From the NCBI GenBank assembly GCA_039794405.1, contig JBDIVL010000010.1, positions 35,232 through 99,231 of the forward strand: DNA of 64,000 nucleotides, written 5' to 3'. The position numbers and the translations under genes were made by a program. Numbering within the stretch: position 1 is the first letter of the stretch; each line of letters begins with the position of its first letter. The notes beneath the pieces were generated by a model that had not been told where the DNA came from, did not search any database, and saw only the letters and a program-made list of their open reading frames with translations. Below are positions 44,569-53,759 of this stretch, piece after piece. Source of the DNA: JBDIVL01 sp039794405. Lineage in GTDB: Bacteria; Planctomycetota; Brocadiia; Brocadiales; Brocadiaceae.

Positions 44569-45465
44569 ATGCCCAAGATATTAATCTACATTAAGTTCTT
44601 AAGACCTTTTACACTATTTCCACCTGCTGTTGGTATGGTTTCCGGCGGAATTACTGCATTCGGGGCATATCCAAAATGTGAATTTTCATTAAAAATACTG
44701 CTTAGCATAGCACTGGGTTCCTTAATGGCTGCACTGCTAAACGGGGCATCAAATGCCCTGAATCAAATCTACGATCTGGAAATTGATAAGATCAATAAAC
44801 CACACCGGTACCTTCCTTCGGGTAAAATATCAATGAAAGAGGCATGGATCATTGCATCTGTCCTGTTTATCGTATCATTACTTCTTGCAGGGCTCGTGAA
44901 CGGGCAGTGCTTTATCCTGGCAACGGTCGCCGCTATTATGACATATTTTTATTCAGCACCACCGTTAAGGACGAAACGGCTGGGGATTATTGCCAATATT
45001 ACTATCGCCATACCACGGGGTGTCCTCCTGAAGGTATGTGGGTGGTCTACGGTAAAGACAATAGATAAACCCGAACCATGGCTAATCGGATTGATTTTCG
45101 GACTGTTTTTATTAGGAGCCACATCGACAAAAGATTTCTCAGATATCAAAGGTGACAGGGCAAATGGCTGTATGACCCTTCCCATCAAGTATGGTGTAAG
45201 GCGATCCGCATGGATGATTGCCGGATTTTTTGTCTTTCCTTTTCTTTTCATGCCATGGGGTGTAACTCATGGTATTCTCAGCGGCAATCCATATATCTTA
45301 AAAATTGCTGGCTACGGTTTATGCGCATGGGGTTCCTATGTCGCCGCTTTACTGGTACGCAAACCAGAAGAATTGACAACATCGGAAAATCACATCGCAT
45401 GGAAGCACATGTATTGGATGATGATGATAACCCAGATCATTTTCGCTGTAGCATATCTGGTATGA
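44569..45465 (+). CDS. UbiA-family prenyltransferase
   Basis: 298 residues with about eight helices. The first Asp-rich motif is NALNQIYDLEIDKINKP and the second is TKDFSDIKGDRANG. Such enzymes attach isoprenoid chains to aromatic acceptors. Substrate possibilities include a quinone precursor or a tetraether or chlorin-type acceptor. It is not obviously MenA. No RBS is clear. It is framed by the 31-bp inverted repeats. A link with the amidohydrolase upstream (menaquinone) is possible but not shown. Confidence 0.88.
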   Translation: MPKILIYIKFLRPFTLFPPAVGMVSGGITAFGAYPKCEFSLKILLSIALGSLMAALLNGASNALNQIYDLEIDKINKPHRYLPSGKISMKEAWIIASVLFIVSLLLAGLVNGQCFILATVAAIMTYFYSAPPLRTKRLGIIANITIAIPRGVLLKVCGWSTVKTIDKPEPWLIGLIFGLFLLGATSTKDFSDIKGDRANGCMTLPIKYGVRRSAWMIAGFFVFPFLFMPWGVTHGILSGNPYILKIAGYGLCAWGSYVAALLVRKPEELTTSENHIAWKHMYWMMMITQIIFAVAYLV

Positions 45466-45474
45466 TAAGCCCAG

Positions 45475-45505
45475 AACCGATAAAAGAGATTGAAACCACA
45501 GATTT
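45475..45505 (-). repeat. 31-bp repeat, right of UbiA gene
   Basis: Exact reverse complement of 44504-44534. It starts 9 nt after the UbiA stop codon and runs into the ACAGAT repeat arm. Confidence 0.85.
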
Positions 45506-45638
45506 CACAGATTACACAGATAAAAATCTAAAGTTAGTAAATGGGTAAATGAATTAATGAATGGTTGAGGGATATTCAACCCATTTACCCATTTACTCAT
45601 CTAACAAAATCTGTGTAATCTGTGAAATCTGTGGTTTC
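45492..45638. repeat. 147-bp cruciform with 30-bp perfect arms
   Basis: Arms of 30 bp, 45492-45521 (begins GAAACCACAGATTTCACAG) and 45609-45638 (ends AATCTGTGGTTTC), are perfect inverse complements. Inner pairs TAAATGGGTAAATG / CATTTACCCATTTA and GGTTGA / TCAACC extend the stem. It lies between the UbiA and phosphatase genes. Confidence 0.8.
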
Positions 45639-45691
45639 GGTAATTTATTCTAAAACTTGGCCCATTTGTGAAGGAAGAAAATATATAGCAT

Positions 45692-47866
45692 ATGGTGACA
45701 AATATTATAAAAATTATTTATAGAAAATTTTTATGTTTAATACTCTGTGCCCTCTGCGTCTTTGCGGTGAATAACTTATATGCTGCAGAAATTCCAAAGG
45801 TCGTCATCCTGGCCTTTGATGGAGCCGATGTAAATTTAACCGGTCAGTGGATACAGGAGGGTCATCTCCCCCACCTCGCCAAATTGCAGAAAACAGGGTG
45901 CTTTAAACCCCTTGTCCCCCCCTATCCTCCACAGACGCCGGTCTCCTGGGCATCCTTTTCTACCGGAAAAAATCCAGGAAAAACAACCATCTTCGATTTT
46001 CTCAAGAGAGATCCCAATACCTATATGCCTGATTTTGCCATGAATTCTGTAGGCAAACAGCAGGTGTTGTGGGGGAAATGGACAGCCGTTATCGTTGCAC
46101 CGTCAATAGGCACACTGGTATTTCTTATGATATTTTTTAGCCTGTTTTTTACCCGATGTTCAAGGATAACGCTACTCACTTCCTCAACCATGGCAGCAAT
46201 AACGGTGTGTGGAATAATATTTTTCATGATTTATCTTTACCTCCCACAAGAAAAACCCATCGTAATTAACAACCAAAAAGGCAAAACGATTTGGGAGTTA
46301 TCAACGGAACATGGAATTAAAACACGCGTAATACGCTTTCCCAATACTTTTCCGCCAGATCCTATAGAAGATGGCGAAATACTGTCAGGCCTGGGGGTAC
46401 CCGATATCCGGGGTACTATGGGCACCTTTTCATACTATACAGATGAGGCCGTAGAACAAAACAAAGACACAGAGATGGGCGGAAAAATTATTCAAGTAAC
46501 TTTCTCAGATAATAAAGGGGAAACCTTTATCTACGGCCCCCGGAATAAATTATTCAAAAATCCTCCAAACGAAATAAACCTGCCGTTAACATTAGAGATT
46601 ATCAATACAGTAAGCACCGGCGAAGATGCCCGTACACTAAAAATTGAAACATCCGGTCAGATTCAAATCTTGAAAGAAGGTGATTGGAGTGACTGGTTTG
46701 TCTTGAAATTCTCATTTAATCCTTTTGTTAAAATGCATGGAATTGCCAGATTTTACATAATTTCTATCGATCCGTTGAAACTCTATTTATCTCCGGTCAA
46801 TTTCCATCCCGAACGTCCCCCCCTCCCTATTTCGCATCCAAAGCATTACTCAGGAAATATCGCCAGGAAGATCGGCCTATATAAAACGTTGGGATGGGCT
46901 ATCGACACATGGGCATTGAACGAAGAACGAATTGATGAGGATATATTTTTGGAGGATACAAACTTTACGATAAATAAGGAAATAGAGATGTTAAAGGGAT
47001 TCTTAGAAACGTGGGATGTACAGCTTTATATCCAGCTCTTTGAATTTACCGACCGCATACAACATATGTTCTGGCGGTTCAGAGAAGAAGACCATCCTGC
47101 CTATGATGAAGAAAAGGCAGAGAAATACAAAGATGTTATCTTTGAATATTATAAAAAGATGGATGAGATTGTAGGACTGGTGATGGAGAAGATGGACGAT
47201 AAAACAGTTTTATTTGTATGCTCCGATCACGGTTTCAACTCCTTTAAAAAGGCGGTAAATTATAATACATGGCTCGTTAAGAATACGTATATGACCCTTA
47301 CCACCGAAGGAAACATCAGGGAAAAAACCCTGGAAGACCTGTTTGGCCGCGGACAGTTCTGGCCAAATGTTGATTGGTACAAGACGAAGGCCTATGCATT
47401 AGGTTTGGGTGGTTTGTATATCAATGTACAGGGCAGGGAGAAACACGGCATCGTACGACCGGGAAGGCAATACGAAAAGTTACGGGATGAAATTAAGGAA
47501 AAATTGGAGGCATGGATAGATGAGGAAACCGGACAAAAACCCGTGAGGCATGTCTATAAACGGGAAGAGGTCTACAAGGATTTTGACCCTGGTCTCATTC
47601 CTGATTTAATCATTGCTAATAATAATGGATACCGTGTATCATGGCAGACATCTTTAGGGGGGATACCGAAAGAGATGATTGAGGATAATACAAAGAACTG
47701 GAGCGCCGATCACTGTTCCCTCGATCCGGAAATTACAAAAGGTATTTTCTTGTCTAATATAAAGTTTGAGGTAAATGAAGCCGATATTGTCGACATCTTT
47801 CCTACGATTTTGCAACTATTGCATATTCCCATTCCGGAAGATATTGATGGAAGGGTATTAAAATAG
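45692..47866 (+). CDS. alkaline phosphatase-superfamily (phosphodiesterase-type) protein
   Basis: 724 residues. N-terminal signal or anchor (FLCLILCALCVFAVNNLYA), then VVILAFDGADVNL with the first metal Asp. The likely nucleophile lies in PQTPVSWASFSTGKNPG. Two membrane helices (about 130-150 and 165-185) interrupt the fold. The second metal site is VLFVCSDHGFNSF, and a His in SADHCSLDPE is near the C-terminus. The family includes nucleotide pyrophosphatases and phosphoglycerol transferases. The inserted helices suggest a membrane-bound envelope enzyme. Substrate unknown. Confidence 0.82.
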   Translation: MVTNIIKIIYRKFLCLILCALCVFAVNNLYAAEIPKVVILAFDGADVNLTGQWIQEGHLPHLAKLQKTGCFKPLVPPYPPQTPVSWASFSTGKNPGKTTIFDFLKRDPNTYMPDFAMNSVGKQQVLWGKWTAVIVAPSIGTLVFLMIFFSLFFTRCSRITLLTSSTMAAITVCGIIFFMIYLYLPQEKPIVINNQKGKTIWELSTEHGIKTRVIRFPNTFPPDPIEDGEILSGLGVPDIRGTMGTFSYYTDEAVEQNKDTEMGGKIIQVTFSDNKGETFIYGPRNKLFKNPPNEINLPLTLEIINTVSTGEDARTLKIETSGQIQILKEGDWSDWFVLKFSFNPFVKMHGIARFYIISIDPLKLYLSPVNFHPERPPLPISHPKHYSGNIARKIGLYKTLGWAIDTWALNEERIDEDIFLEDTNFTINKEIEMLKGFLETWDVQLYIQLFEFTDRIQHMFWRFREEDHPAYDEEKAEKYKDVIFEYYKKMDEIVGLVMEKMDDKTVLFVCSDHGFNSFKKAVNYNTWLVKNTYMTLTTEGNIREKTLEDLFGRGQFWPNVDWYKTKAYALGLGGLYINVQGREKHGIVRPGRQYEKLRDEIKEKLEAWIDEETGQKPVRHVYKREEVYKDFDPGLIPDLIIANNNGYRVSWQTSLGGIPKEMIEDNTKNWSADHCSLDPEITKGIFLSNIKFEVNEADIVDIFPTILQLLHIPIPEDIDGRVLK

Positions 47867-47995
47867 TCAAATATATACAAAATATTTGATACATCTTCAC
47901 ACATGAATCAAGCTTTAAAAGGAACCAGTATTGTAGAAGCAATCAGCTATCAGCGGTTAGCCTTCAACTGCTGATAGCTGACTGCTGACGGCTCA

Positions 47996-48050
47996 TGATT
48001 TCTTTTATCGGTCTGAGGCTTCGCCTCGCTAGCGATTATTAATAGAATAC
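47996..48050 (+). repeat. leader repeat before radical SAM gene
   Basis: TTTTATCGGTCTGAGGCTTC (from 48002) then GCCTCGCTAGCGATTATTAA. The same order of words precedes the UbiA start (44525 on). It includes a tight GAGGC-TTC-GCCTC hairpin and ends just before the ATG at 48053. Confidence 0.65.
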
Positions 48051-48052
48051 TT

Positions 48053-49264
48053 ATGAATACAAATAATAAACTTAATCCCGGTCTCTTAGAATTAGACCTT
48101 TTTTGTAAGGGCATGAAAATCGATAAGAGTTGTAACCTGGAAAACGATGCCCGCATGGTCACACGCACCCGTGCTGGTCTTGGAAGCGGATTGGAAATCA
48201 TTATCCCGGCACACCCTGAAAATATTTACATGAATGTCCCGCTCCTTGAAAAATTTGTGAAAGACTCTCCCTACACCTTAATAAAGCGTGACGGGCAGTA
48301 TATTGTTACAAGAGAAGGAAGGGACATCTCCGCTATCCGATTACCCAAACAGCCGGCTTTTTATACGCAGAAAACAAGCAACGGAACCCTTATGTCACGC
48401 GTGGGGACGATGCAGGGTACCTATCTTGCAGTATACCCCGCACAGGTATGCGGTTACTGGAAACCCGAAGATAAGGTTAATTGCCGGTTTTGTTCTACAG
48501 GACTAAACGTGGGAGTCAGTGAAGAGGACGAAAAACGGGTACAGGATGTCGTAGAAACGGCAATTACAGCCAAAAAACAAGAGGGCGTTACCTTCGTCCA
48601 TTTCAATACCGGTTATTACGATGGTAAGGAATTGGAAATTATTGAACCATATGTTAAAGCTATTAAGAAAGAAACAGGTCTTTTGGTCGGCGTACAGTCT
48701 CCACCCTCCAGGGAACTGGCAAAATACCATTCATTAAAGACGTTAGGGGTTGATCATCTTTCCTTTTGTTTTGAGTTGTATAATCCGGAATACTTTAAAA
48801 AATACTGTCCGGGTAAGCACAAAACATTAACCCAGCAGGCGTTCTTTGATGCAATGGAGTATACCTCAAAATTATGGGGGAAGGGCCGGGTATCCGGAGA
48901 AATCATTGCAGGGATAGAACCACTCGAAGATACCTTAAAGGCTATTGACTATATTACCAGCGTAGGTGCCTTTCCTACTATCTGTGTCTTTCGGCCTACC
49001 CTGGGTACAGAGATGGAAAATTATCCATCTCCCGTATACGAGGATATGGTAATTGTGTTTCGCAGGATGTATGAAGCACTCATAAAAAATAATATACCGA
49101 TTGGCATTGCCCCAAATATCCATGTCAGCCTGGTAGTTCAGCCCACAGAAGGCAAGTATTTTATTGAGCATAAAGATGCAAACTATTACAAATACCAATT
49201 TAAACTATCCTTATTAAAGATGATCTATCGTCCGCTGTTTCATTTGCGGATGATGTTCTCTTAA
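48053..49264 (+). CDS. radical SAM protein with unusual Cys spacing
   Basis: 403 residues. The expected cluster segment is AQVCGYWKPEDKVNCRFCST, giving C-x10-C-x2-C, not the standard C-x3-C-x2-C. Downstream motifs fit a radical SAM barrel (FVHFNTGYYDGKE, LVGVQSPPSRE, SGEIIAGIEPLEDTL). The N-terminal 120 residues (LGSGLEIIIPAHPENIYMN) form an extra domain. I do not know the reaction. It lies after the UbiA and phosphatase genes and shares its 5' leader repeat with UbiA, so the three may be linked in one envelope lipid or cofactor pathway. Confidence 0.75.
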   Translation: MNTNNKLNPGLLELDLFCKGMKIDKSCNLENDARMVTRTRAGLGSGLEIIIPAHPENIYMNVPLLEKFVKDSPYTLIKRDGQYIVTREGRDISAIRLPKQPAFYTQKTSNGTLMSRVGTMQGTYLAVYPAQVCGYWKPEDKVNCRFCSTGLNVGVSEEDEKRVQDVVETAITAKKQEGVTFVHFNTGYYDGKELEIIEPYVKAIKKETGLLVGVQSPPSRELAKYHSLKTLGVDHLSFCFELYNPEYFKKYCPGKHKTLTQQAFFDAMEYTSKLWGKGRVSGEIIAGIEPLEDTLKAIDYITSVGAFPTICVFRPTLGTEMENYPSPVYEDMVIVFRRMYEALIKNNIPIGIAPNIHVSLVVQPTEGKYFIEHKDANYYKYQFKLSLLKMIYRPLFHLRMMFS

Positions 49265-49275
49265 AAATCATAAAC

Positions 49276-49420
49276 TATAGCATCCAATAGATGAAACCGA
49301 ACAGCACATAATGAAACCAGACAAAATGAGCCAGGACTTGATTACACCATCACGGACAAAGGAGTTTGTCCGTGCCACCCGATCTAAAATACTGTTCAGT
49401 TTCATCTCTTGAGTACTATA
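49276..49420 (+). mobile_element. 145-bp MITE, copy 1
   Basis: Ends TATAGCATCCAATAGATGAA and TTTCATCTCTTGAGTACTATA form imperfect terminal inverted repeats of about 29 bp. An inner hairpin CGGACAAA ... TTTGTCCG lies at about 49347-49369. A second copy of the same length lies inverted at 53434-53578. TA at both ends suggests a TA-target (mariner-like) element. Confidence 0.75.
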
Positions 49421-49670
49421 GCAAGGTAAAGACCCAGATCGATAAAGAGATCACAAGCTGTCAACTGTCAGCTATCAGCAATTGGGCAGAAGCTGAAGAT
49501 TGACCGATGATAGCCAATTACCTTTACAATCCTGCTTACTTTTAAAACTTGACTCATGTGTGAAGGTATCACATATAAAGCATTAAAAAAATCTGACCGT
49601 CCGTGAAGTCTATAGTTTCATTTATATCTATATCCGAACTATCAAAAATCGTGAAAGAGACAAATACTTC
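49421..49670. other. gene-free gap before MATE gene
   Basis: Contains AGCTGTCAACTGTCAGCTAT-type words also present near 47945 and 30890, probably repeat debris. No gene or RNA is evident. Confidence 0.4.
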
Positions 49671-51020
49671 ATGCAGTTACTCGATCTCACAGAAAAAAAT
49701 CTTAATAAAAATATCCTCAAGCTCAGTATCCCCGTAGCTATTGAAAACCTCCTTCATATGAGTGTTTTTATTTCAGATACGGTTATGATCGGAAGGCTGG
49801 GAACAAATGCTATCGCGGCAGTGGGACTTGCGGGCACCCTCTTTTTTATTATCTCCATGATCTTTTCTGCTATCAATACAGGCGCATTCAGTATCATTGC
49901 AAGACATATCGGTGCAAAGGAAAAGGGAGAAGCCCAATTAGTGGGGTCGCAGGCCGTACTTATGACACTCATCCTGGGCATCATCATTACACCTTTCCTG
50001 GTATTTTTTGCAAAGGAAATGCTTGTCCTGATGAGTGCAGAACCTGAAGTCGCAGATCTTGGAAAGGGTTATCTTCAGATCGTCGGATGCTTTTTCATTT
50101 TTCGCCTTATAATCCTTACATGCAGTGGAATCCTGCGGGGAGCCGGTGATACAAAGACACCAATGAAAATAACTTTGATTATTAATTGCATCAATATCCT
50201 GTTTAACTGGTTATTAATTTTTGGTATAGGACCTTTCCCGGAGTTAGGTGTTTCCGGAGTAGCATGGGCCACAGCCCTTGCTTACACCATTGGTACTTGC
50301 TTGTTCTGCAGTAAACTTTTTACGGGAAGACATATCTTGCATATTTCCGTACGCAATATCGTTCGGTTCCATGTTGAACCCCTGCAAAAAATCATCAGAA
50401 TCTCTATTCCCGCTGCTATCGATACCCTCTTGATGCAGATAGGTTTTCTGTTCTTCACCAAGGTTGTTACAATCCTTGGTACTGTATCTCTTGCAGCACA
50501 TCAAATTGCCGTTCGAATCGAATCTATATCATTTATGCCAGGATTTGCCCTTGCTGTTTCAACAGCCACACTGGTTGGACAAAGCCTGGGGACAAAAAAT
50601 GTAAACCTGGCACTGCTTAGTATGAGACGGAGCTGCTATTTTGCTCTGATCCTAATGGGATTTTTTGCCTTTATCTTTCTTGTATTACCTCAACAGATGG
50701 CCATGATGTTTAAACCAGCATCCAACGTGCTTTCTCTGTCGGCAGCCTGTGTGATGATCGCTGCATTGGAACAACCTGCCCTGGCCGTCTATATGGTTTA
50801 CGCGGGCGGGTTGCGCGGTGCAGGAGACACCATAAGCCCTATGATCATAACTATTGTAGGTACCTTATGCTTTCAACTTCCCATGTCGTATTTTTTGGGT
50901 ATTACCCTCGGTTGGGGATTAGCAGGTGTATGGTTTGGGGCTGCCATCGACTGGATTTGCCGTGCCGTTGCTGTCTACATTCTCTATAGGCGGGGAAGAT
51001 GGAAGACGATCAAACTATAA
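49671..51020 (+). CDS. MATE-family efflux transporter
   Basis: 449 residues with twelve membrane helices in two halves. The N-terminal half begins NKNILKLSIPVAIENLLHMS, with GRLGTNAIAAVGLAG, and GSGILRGAGDT-like segments occur in both halves (CSGILRGAGDTKTPM and AGGLRGAGDTISPM). Drug or metabolite export by Na+ or H+ antiport is the usual role. Substrate unknown. It lies between the two inverted MITE copies. Confidence 0.93.
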   Translation: MQLLDLTEKNLNKNILKLSIPVAIENLLHMSVFISDTVMIGRLGTNAIAAVGLAGTLFFIISMIFSAINTGAFSIIARHIGAKEKGEAQLVGSQAVLMTLILGIIITPFLVFFAKEMLVLMSAEPEVADLGKGYLQIVGCFFIFRLIILTCSGILRGAGDTKTPMKITLIINCINILFNWLLIFGIGPFPELGVSGVAWATALAYTIGTCLFCSKLFTGRHILHISVRNIVRFHVEPLQKIIRISIPAAIDTLLMQIGFLFFTKVVTILGTVSLAAHQIAVRIESISFMPGFALAVSTATLVGQSLGTKNVNLALLSMRRSCYFALILMGFFAFIFLVLPQQMAMMFKPASNVLSLSAACVMIAALEQPALAVYMVYAGGLRGAGDTISPMIITIVGTLCFQLPMSYFLGITLGWGLAGVWFGAAIDWICRAVAVYILYRRGRWKTIKL

Positions 51021-51108
51021 TTCATATTTTGCTTGACTTACTATGAAAAAGATATTAGCATGCTTTACGTAACGGAGATTAATAAATATTTCATATCAAG
51101 GATGCAGT

Positions 51109-51498
51109 ATGTTGTTAAGGTATTTCCATAAAAAAAGAAATCTTACAAATACCATACTCATTTCCATCCTTCTCCCCTACCTCCTGCTATGCCTCACCAT
51201 GGGAGGTTTTCATAATAGTATTTCTAATTCTCATCACTGCAATCATACCCAGCATCAAGTATCTGGCAATCCTGATAATCCACACATAGCAGTTTTAGAA
51301 GATGTCTCACAACACAATGCTGAAACGTGCCAAATTTGCCAATGGTTAAAGTTACCATCGGTATCGATGCACTTTCTCTTATCGAATACACAATTCGATT
51401 TCATTTACACCAGAGTTGCATATCATTCCAATCCGGTACTCCCTTCATTATCCATCCATAAATTTACTATCCGTCCACCACCAGCATTCTCCTGCTAA
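51109..51498 (+). CDS. small Cys/His membrane protein (DUF2946-like)
   Basis: 129 residues. One N-terminal helix (TILISILLPYLLLCLTMGG), then a His/Asn-rich part (SNSHHCNHTQHQ) and a ETCQICQWL motif. It resembles small proteins found beside metal-uptake receptors. It precedes the porin and znuACB genes, so it may bind or sense zinc or copper. The exact family is not certain. A GGATG site precedes ATG 51109. Confidence 0.55.
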   Translation: MLLRYFHKKRNLTNTILISILLPYLLLCLTMGGFHNSISNSHHCNHTQHQVSGNPDNPHIAVLEDVSQHNAETCQICQWLKLPSVSMHFLLSNTQFDFIYTRVAYHSNPVLPSLSIHKFTIRPPPAFSC

Positions 51499-51663
51499 TT
51501 TCATTTCGTAATGCTATAAACTTAATCAATCACATACTTGCACCCTTTAGGGTATGCTATTTGCTCGATTTAAGAATTACCACTTCGGGGGATTTTACTC
51601 ATTATCCCCTCATACCCTGCAATGATTGTTTCAATAAAAAATTATTTTATTCAGGAGAATCGC

Positions 51664-53406
51664 ATGAGAGGGCTAAGTTATATCCTGTTCGTGTTGTGTA
51701 TACTTTTTGGAGAGAGTATTACATCACGGGCATATAGCGAAGCAATACAGACATTCAACGAAGAATCCTCATTGATAGGTACTAAAGAAGAAACGGAAAA
51801 GGAAACAAAAGAGATCCGTATCAGGAAAGATGAATTTGATGAGATAGTGAATCAGCTCCAGGGCATGAAAGTCCTTCTTGAAGATATGAAACAGGAATAT
51901 GATACCCGTTTGACGGTGATGCAGGAAAAAATTGCTACCCTGGAAAAGGAGAAAGCAAAACTGGAAAAAACACAAAAGGAAAAGATGGATGAACCAGCTA
52001 CTGCCCAAATGAACCCAAATGTATCGAAAGTATCTATGATACATGAAGAAGAAAAATCCGTACCGGTGCAGACACCGACACAAGGGGGCGTAAGTACTAT
52101 TTCTTCTTCCCCTCTTCCAATAGAAAAAGGGTATATATCTCCGATGGAGGAAATACCTGCACCACAAACAAATACAAAAACGGTATCTCCTTCACCCTCT
52201 CAACAAACGGCAGAACCAATATTTCCGCCAATGGATACAACGGGAATGGGACAACCTGTACCACCAGGAACCGGGCAGTGGTCCCCTACCCAGCCTATCA
52301 CCTTAATGAGGATGGGACAAAACTATATGAATATTTCTTTCGATGGATTATTTTCAGCAGCAGTTTCCACCGCAGAAGATTTAGAAGGAATTGAAACAGG
52401 TGCACATGATCCGATACAACGTGGGTTTACCGTACAAAATCTAGAAACTGCATTTGAAGGAGCTGTTGACCCCTATTTTAAAGGAAATGCCTTTCTTATT
52501 TTCCAGATCGATAAAGAGGGGGAATCTTTCTTAGAAGTTGAAGAAGCTTATCTGACATCCATGTCATTGCCATTAAACTTACAGGTAAAGGCAGGTACCT
52601 TTTTTACGGAGTTTGGCAGATTAAATCCTACCCATCCGCATGCATGGGATTTTGCTGATCAACCGTTGGTTGTTGGCAGATTTTTAAGCGCCGATGGAAT
52701 GAGAAATCCTGGGGCACGGCTTTCATGGTTAGCTCCTACAAATAATTATACGGAATTATTTTTCACCGTTCAGGATAGCCAGGGAGAAACGGTACGGAGT
52801 TTCAGGAACGAAGATGGATTATTTGGACGTGAAGCGGTTGAAACACGCGTGCGCAGCATGGAGGATATGCTTTATATCCCTCGTGTTGCTACCTCTTTTG
52901 ATCTAACAGAAGAGCAAACAATTTTATTGGGTGCATCAGCGGCCTTTGGACCAAATTCTACAGGGAGGGACAAAAATACCCTGATTTATGGCCTTGATAT
53001 GTTCTGGAAATGGAAGTCTAAGTACGCTGCAGGCGGATTTCCCTTTATAACATGGCAAACAGAGGTCATGGCCAGAAGATTCGAGGCCGGTGAAGATGTA
53101 GATGCGGGTCTGTCAGATGAAGTAATAAACAACTGGGGCGCATATTCTCAGGTTGCCTGGGGATTTAAGAAACGATGGGTTACCGGACTCCGGGGAGATT
53201 ACGTAGATGGAGAGGCGGAGGCAACAGATCCTTTAGGATTTGAGCGTTGGCGGCTCTCTCCGAACCTTACCTTTTACCCATCAGAATTTTCAAAGATACG
53301 GCTGCAATATAATTACGATGATATCATAGGAAATGATTCTACAGAACATTCTGTATTTTTACAGTTCGAATTCTTGCTCGGCGCACATGCAGCGCATAAA
53401 TTCTAG
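51664..53406 (+). CDS. outer-membrane porin with N-terminal coiled coil
   Basis: 580 residues from ATG 51664 (GGAG at 6 nt; frame opens at 51622). Signal peptide (LSYILFVLCILFGESITSRAYS), then a coiled coil (about 45-105, IVNQLQGMKVLLEDMKQEYD), a Pro/Thr-rich linker (about 110-210) and a beta-barrel (about 220-580) that ends EFLLGAHAAHKF with the terminal Phe. The coiled coil may tether the barrel to the cell wall or form a trimer. The neighbouring znu genes suggest zinc passage across the outer membrane, which is inference. Confidence 0.75.
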   Translation: MRGLSYILFVLCILFGESITSRAYSEAIQTFNEESSLIGTKEETEKETKEIRIRKDEFDEIVNQLQGMKVLLEDMKQEYDTRLTVMQEKIATLEKEKAKLEKTQKEKMDEPATAQMNPNVSKVSMIHEEEKSVPVQTPTQGGVSTISSSPLPIEKGYISPMEEIPAPQTNTKTVSPSPSQQTAEPIFPPMDTTGMGQPVPPGTGQWSPTQPITLMRMGQNYMNISFDGLFSAAVSTAEDLEGIETGAHDPIQRGFTVQNLETAFEGAVDPYFKGNAFLIFQIDKEGESFLEVEEAYLTSMSLPLNLQVKAGTFFTEFGRLNPTHPHAWDFADQPLVVGRFLSADGMRNPGARLSWLAPTNNYTELFFTVQDSQGETVRSFRNEDGLFGREAVETRVRSMEDMLYIPRVATSFDLTEEQTILLGASAAFGPNSTGRDKNTLIYGLDMFWKWKSKYAAGGFPFITWQTEVMARRFEAGEDVDAGLSDEVINNWGAYSQVAWGFKKRWVTGLRGDYVDGEAEATDPLGFERWRLSPNLTFYPSEFSKIRLQYNYDDIIGNDSTEHSVFLQFEFLLGAHAAHKF

Positions 53407-53433
53407 GGTAATGGAACCACTGACACGATAAAT

Positions 53434-53578
53434 TATAGTACTCAAGAGATGAGACCGAACAGTATTTTAGATAGGGTGGCACGGACAAACGAGTTTGTCC
53501 GTGATGTGTAATCAAATCCCGGCTCATTTTATTTGGTTTCATTAATATTCTGTTCGGTTTCGTCTATTGGATGCTATA
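53434..53578 (-). mobile_element. 145-bp MITE, copy 2 (inverted)
   Basis: Reverse complement of copy 1 at 49276-49420 with about 85-90 percent identity by eye and the same length. Ends TATAGTACTCAAGAGATGAG and GTCTATTGGATGCTATA. The inner CGGACAAACGAGTTTGTCCG hairpin is kept. Confidence 0.75.
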
Positions 53579-53759
53579 AGCTGCCTTTGTCAGCGACCTT
53601 TGATTGTTCCCAAACTCTGTTTGGGAACACAAGGTCACCATGAAACTCTGTTTCATGTATGTCACATGATGTTTCGGTAAGTCCTCTCACCGAAACATCA
53701 CACGGGTTTGAAATTCCTATATGTTAAATTTATTAACCTTAATTCATTCGGAGCGCATC
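53579..53759. other. hairpins and repeat word before znuA
   Basis: Short palindromes are seen: TCCCAAACTCTGTTTGGGA (53610 on), ATGAAACTCTGTTTCAT (53640 on) and GATGTTTCGG ... CCGAAACATC. They end in the word TTTGAAATTCCTATATG (53707), which recurs in the window. They lie in the znuA leader, so they may end transcription of the porin unit. I see no clear Zur operator. Confidence 0.5.
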
